Shown in pieces: positions 62,223-64,000 of a stretch of 64,000 nt of DNA. Below the pieces are notes generated by a model. That model had not been told where the DNA came from and made no database searches. It was given only the letters and a program-made list of their open reading frames with translations. The DNA is taken from assembly GCF_007991455.1 (NCBI RefSeq), contig NZ_BJYJ01000014.1:1-64000 (forward strand), written 5' to 3'. The position numbers and the translations under genes are program-made. The number at the start of each line of letters is the position of its first letter. Position 1 is the stretch's first letter. The DNA comes from Chryseobacterium hagamense. GTDB taxonomy: Bacteria > Bacteroidota > Bacteroidia > Flavobacteriales > Weeksellaceae.

Positions 62223-62527
62223 ATCGAACAAAGTACCGGATGATCCGGGCAGCAAAAAAAAGTACATTTTTTTAAGTGTACTTTTTTTATTGTCAGACCT
62301 GGTAAAAGAATCGCTTGAATCACAAATCACCTGTTTCTGCTTATTGATTTTATTCTTATTTTATTTTTGGAGCTTTTTCCCGCTTTCCGTTGCAATCTTT
62401 TTTTTCAAAAAAGGATTTTCACTGCAATCGGGGCTATGAATTCCGTTTATGCTTAGAAACCATTGAAAACAGAAGAGCCCACAGCAAAAAATATTTTCCT
62501 ATTTTTAAGAATACAATCTCAGAATAT
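62223..62527. other. Gap between the metalloprotease and the 62528 gene
   Basis: Holds a short CCGGA-TGA-TCCGG stem (62236-62248) and the terminator at 62255-62288. The remaining 240 nt have no recognised gene. A longer in-frame reading of the 62528 gene begins at 62390, but its start codon has no supporting promoter. Confidence 0.55.
62255..62288 (+). terminator. Terminator of the metalloprotease
   Basis: Twelve-base arms AAAAAAAGTACA and TGTACTTTTTTT, loop TTTTTTTAAG, T run behind. Similar to the tRNA-His terminator 3 kb upstream. Confidence 0.85.
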
Positions 62528-62962
62528 ATGGAAATAAAGGTAACGGTAAAGCAACTGGGCAGAAAGCATCCGGTGCTTTCGGAACAGCATCTCGAAATTG
62601 ATTACGATGGAAATTCAATTTCCCTAGAGCAGCTTTTAAAGTTGATCGTTCAGCAGCAGGTCGGAGCATTCAATGCAAAATCCTTTGAAACGGAGGATCA
62701 GGACCAAATCCAGGCACCGCTTGAAAATTACCTGAATATTTTAACCGATACCGGTAAGGCAGGGTTCGGCAGCATCTACAATGAAAAAAGAGCCGATCTG
62801 GAAAAAGCCCGGGAAAATGCCATTCAGGCTTTCGAAGACGGAATGTTTGCCGTTTTTTGCGGCGAAACCCGGCTTGAAAATCTTAAACAAATCATCGACC
62901 TAAGTACACAGCCAGTTTTCACATTCATCAGACTGACATTCCTGGCTGGAAGCTACTGGTAA
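62528..62962 (+). CDS. Unknown protein upstream of the DUF5724-like gene
   Basis: 144 residues from the ATG at 62528 (MEIKVTVKQLGRKHPVLS). An alternative start at 62390 would add 46 residues of unlikely composition. The start is a beta-rich stretch with SISLEQLLKLIVQQQVGAFN, then acidic and helical parts (EENAIQAFEDGMFAVF-like segment) and RLENLKQIIDLSTQPVFTFIRL. No domain was recognised. It stops 27 nt before the next ATG, so the two probably form one unit and may function together. Confidence 0.72.
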   Translation: MEIKVTVKQLGRKHPVLSEQHLEIDYDGNSISLEQLLKLIVQQQVGAFNAKSFETEDQDQIQAPLENYLNILTDTGKAGFGSIYNEKRADLEKARENAIQAFEDGMFAVFCGETRLENLKQIIDLSTQPVFTFIRLTFLAGSYW

Positions 62963-62989
62963 TTTATCACACCCTAAATCACAGAAACT

Positions 62990-64000
62990 ATGGAAATCAG
63001 CGAAAAATTAAAATCGAAGAAAATCGTCGATTATCACAGGAATTTAAAAAGCGGACTGAAAGATCAGGCTGAAAAAGGAATATTATCCAAACTCTTTTCC
63101 AAACCCAAACTGAAAAAAGAGATCGCGGAATTTGGCTTGTGGCTTCTTAAAAAAAAGGACAGTTACGGAGAAATTACCCTGGGTTCCCCTGAAATCGAAG
63201 AAATAAAAAAGTACAGCACGCACAATATCTGGGAAGATAAAGAGTATTTCGGTTTATTGGTGTATTTCTTTGGTGACCATGCAGAACTTGCGAAATATGC
63301 CTGGAACAGAATGCCTCACAAAATGTACCAGACGGGGTATGAACGCCGCTCTTTCCGTGCTCCCGATAATGAGCGGTTCACGCTGCTCAATCAAATCAAT
63401 TTAATAAGGAACCTATTGGAGCCGCCCAGTCTCTACAGCTATGATTCCGGTACGCAGTATTATGACCTGTCCCTGGAAGAGCAGATTATTTACGATAGCC
63501 AGCTGTCCGGTAACGGGAGCCGGTTCTACCTATGGTCGGCAGCCATTGACACGGGAAATGAAGAAATCTATCAGCTGATGGAAGATATTATTTTCAACAA
63601 GCATCCGGAAGGAAAAGTGTCCTCAGGCATCATCCGTGCGCTGCTGAACAGTGAGCAGCAAAGGTGCTGGGAACTTGTGGAAAAGCTCCTGCTGGCTGCA
63701 CAAAGGCAGGAAGGGCTGCGGCAGACCATTCTGGAAGCTCTTGATGAAACCGATACCCAGGCATTACAGTATATGGTGAAGGTGATCGAGGACAATAAAC
63801 TGACGCGGTTTTCATCGGTGGTACGGGCAATCGGAACCTGGACGGGCTTAGGCTGGGAGTCTGAAAAAGAAACGGTAGTGAAGAATATGGTTTCACTGGC
63901 CAACCGGTATTTCAGAAATCCGGATGAGATTCCCGCAGCGGTACTCAGCAAGAACAACAATGAGGTATATATGGCATTGTGGGTACAAGGGGTCTGGGAT
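62990..64000 (+). CDS. Large protein, N-terminal part, DUF5724-like (3' end missing)
   Basis: 337 residues to the window edge, not ended. The start is ATG 62990 (MEISEKLKSKKIVDYHRNLK). The body consists of helical repeats with segments such as EEQIIYDSQLSGNGSRFYLW and LEALDETDTQALQYMVKVIE, then DNKLTRFSSVVRAIGTWTGL. That RFSSVVRAxxxWxGL type of run resembles, from memory, the DUF5724 family that precedes DUF4132. DUF4132 proteins (e.g. E. coli YehI) cluster with MoxR ATPases, VWA proteins and SWIM-domain proteins. Whether those genes follow here cannot be seen. The family assignment needs a profile search to confirm. Confidence 0.62.
   Translation, partial: MEISEKLKSKKIVDYHRNLKSGLKDQAEKGILSKLFSKPKLKKEIAEFGLWLLKKKDSYGEITLGSPEIEEIKKYSTHNIWEDKEYFGLLVYFFGDHAELAKYAWNRMPHKMYQTGYERRSFRAPDNERFTLLNQINLIRNLLEPPSLYSYDSGTQYYDLSLEEQIIYDSQLSGNGSRFYLWSAAIDTGNEEIYQLMEDIIFNKHPEGKVSSGIIRALLNSEQQRCWELVEKLLLAAQRQEGLRQTILEALDETDTQALQYMVKVIEDNKLTRFSSVVRAIGTWTGLGWESEKETVVKNMVSLANRYFRNPDEIPAAVLSKNNNEVYMALWVQGVWD

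Overview
The window is a piece of a Flavobacteriia (Bacteroidota) chromosome, most like Chryseobacterium or a close Weeksellaceae relative. The evidence is the recurring TAnnTTTG promoter element (three copies with a perfect TTTG-N19 upstream half), almost no Shine-Dalgarno sequences, a T9SS C-terminal sorting domain, a bacillithiol pathway deacetylase (BshB1), SPII lipoproteins with flavobacterial-style N termini, and the accB-accC and DUF177-rpmF linkages. The placement comes from reading the sequence; no database search was run.

Left part (1-7477): the 5' part of a large secreted IgGFc-binding-like surface protein, then tsf, a small exported protein, accA, gltX and a glycosyltransferase-like gene. 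Middle left (7860-23456): a glycan assembly locus of two convergent arrays. The rightward array consists of two cassettes. Each begins with its own near-identical promoter and cupin gene (copies 4.1 kb apart) followed by glycosyltransferases, and the first also carries a lipoprotein that looks like a beta-propeller glycosidase. The leftward array starts with rocD and runs through a GT9 heptosyltransferase-like gene and five GT-B-like genes with junctions of -1 to about 80 nt. No Wzx/Wzy-type flippase or polymerase and no sugar-nucleotide pathway is visible, so the product is not obvious.

Middle (23652-37959): a WG-repeat protein; a lipid and ribosome block (accC, accB, rpmF, DUF177); pdxA divergent from ribE; an NtrY-like histidine kinase; a tRNA methyltransferase; ftsE; rpmH; an NrnA-like phosphoesterase; a patatin, hydrolase and lipoprotein operon; and an orphan exbD. 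Then (38216-49168) dsbD/tilS, an OmpA lipoprotein, an O-methyltransferase, an NlpC/P60 hydrolase, waaA, a GT2, an acyltransferase and a small lipoprotein.

Right part (49357-64000): leuS, then an energy-transduction operon exbB-exbD-exbD-tonB. Behind it come a small membrane protein, a PstS-like binding lipoprotein without a permease, and a TPR periplasmic protein. After these come bshB1, tRNA-His(GTG), a T9SS metalloprotease and, at the edge, a two-gene unit. The second of these, cut off by the window, resembles the large DUF5724/DUF4132-type proteins that in other bacteria sit with MoxR and VWA genes.

Many gene junctions are very compact. Several promoters overlap or sit inside the hairpin of the preceding terminator, and several apparent TTG starts lie inside -7 elements, which lets the true ATG starts be chosen.
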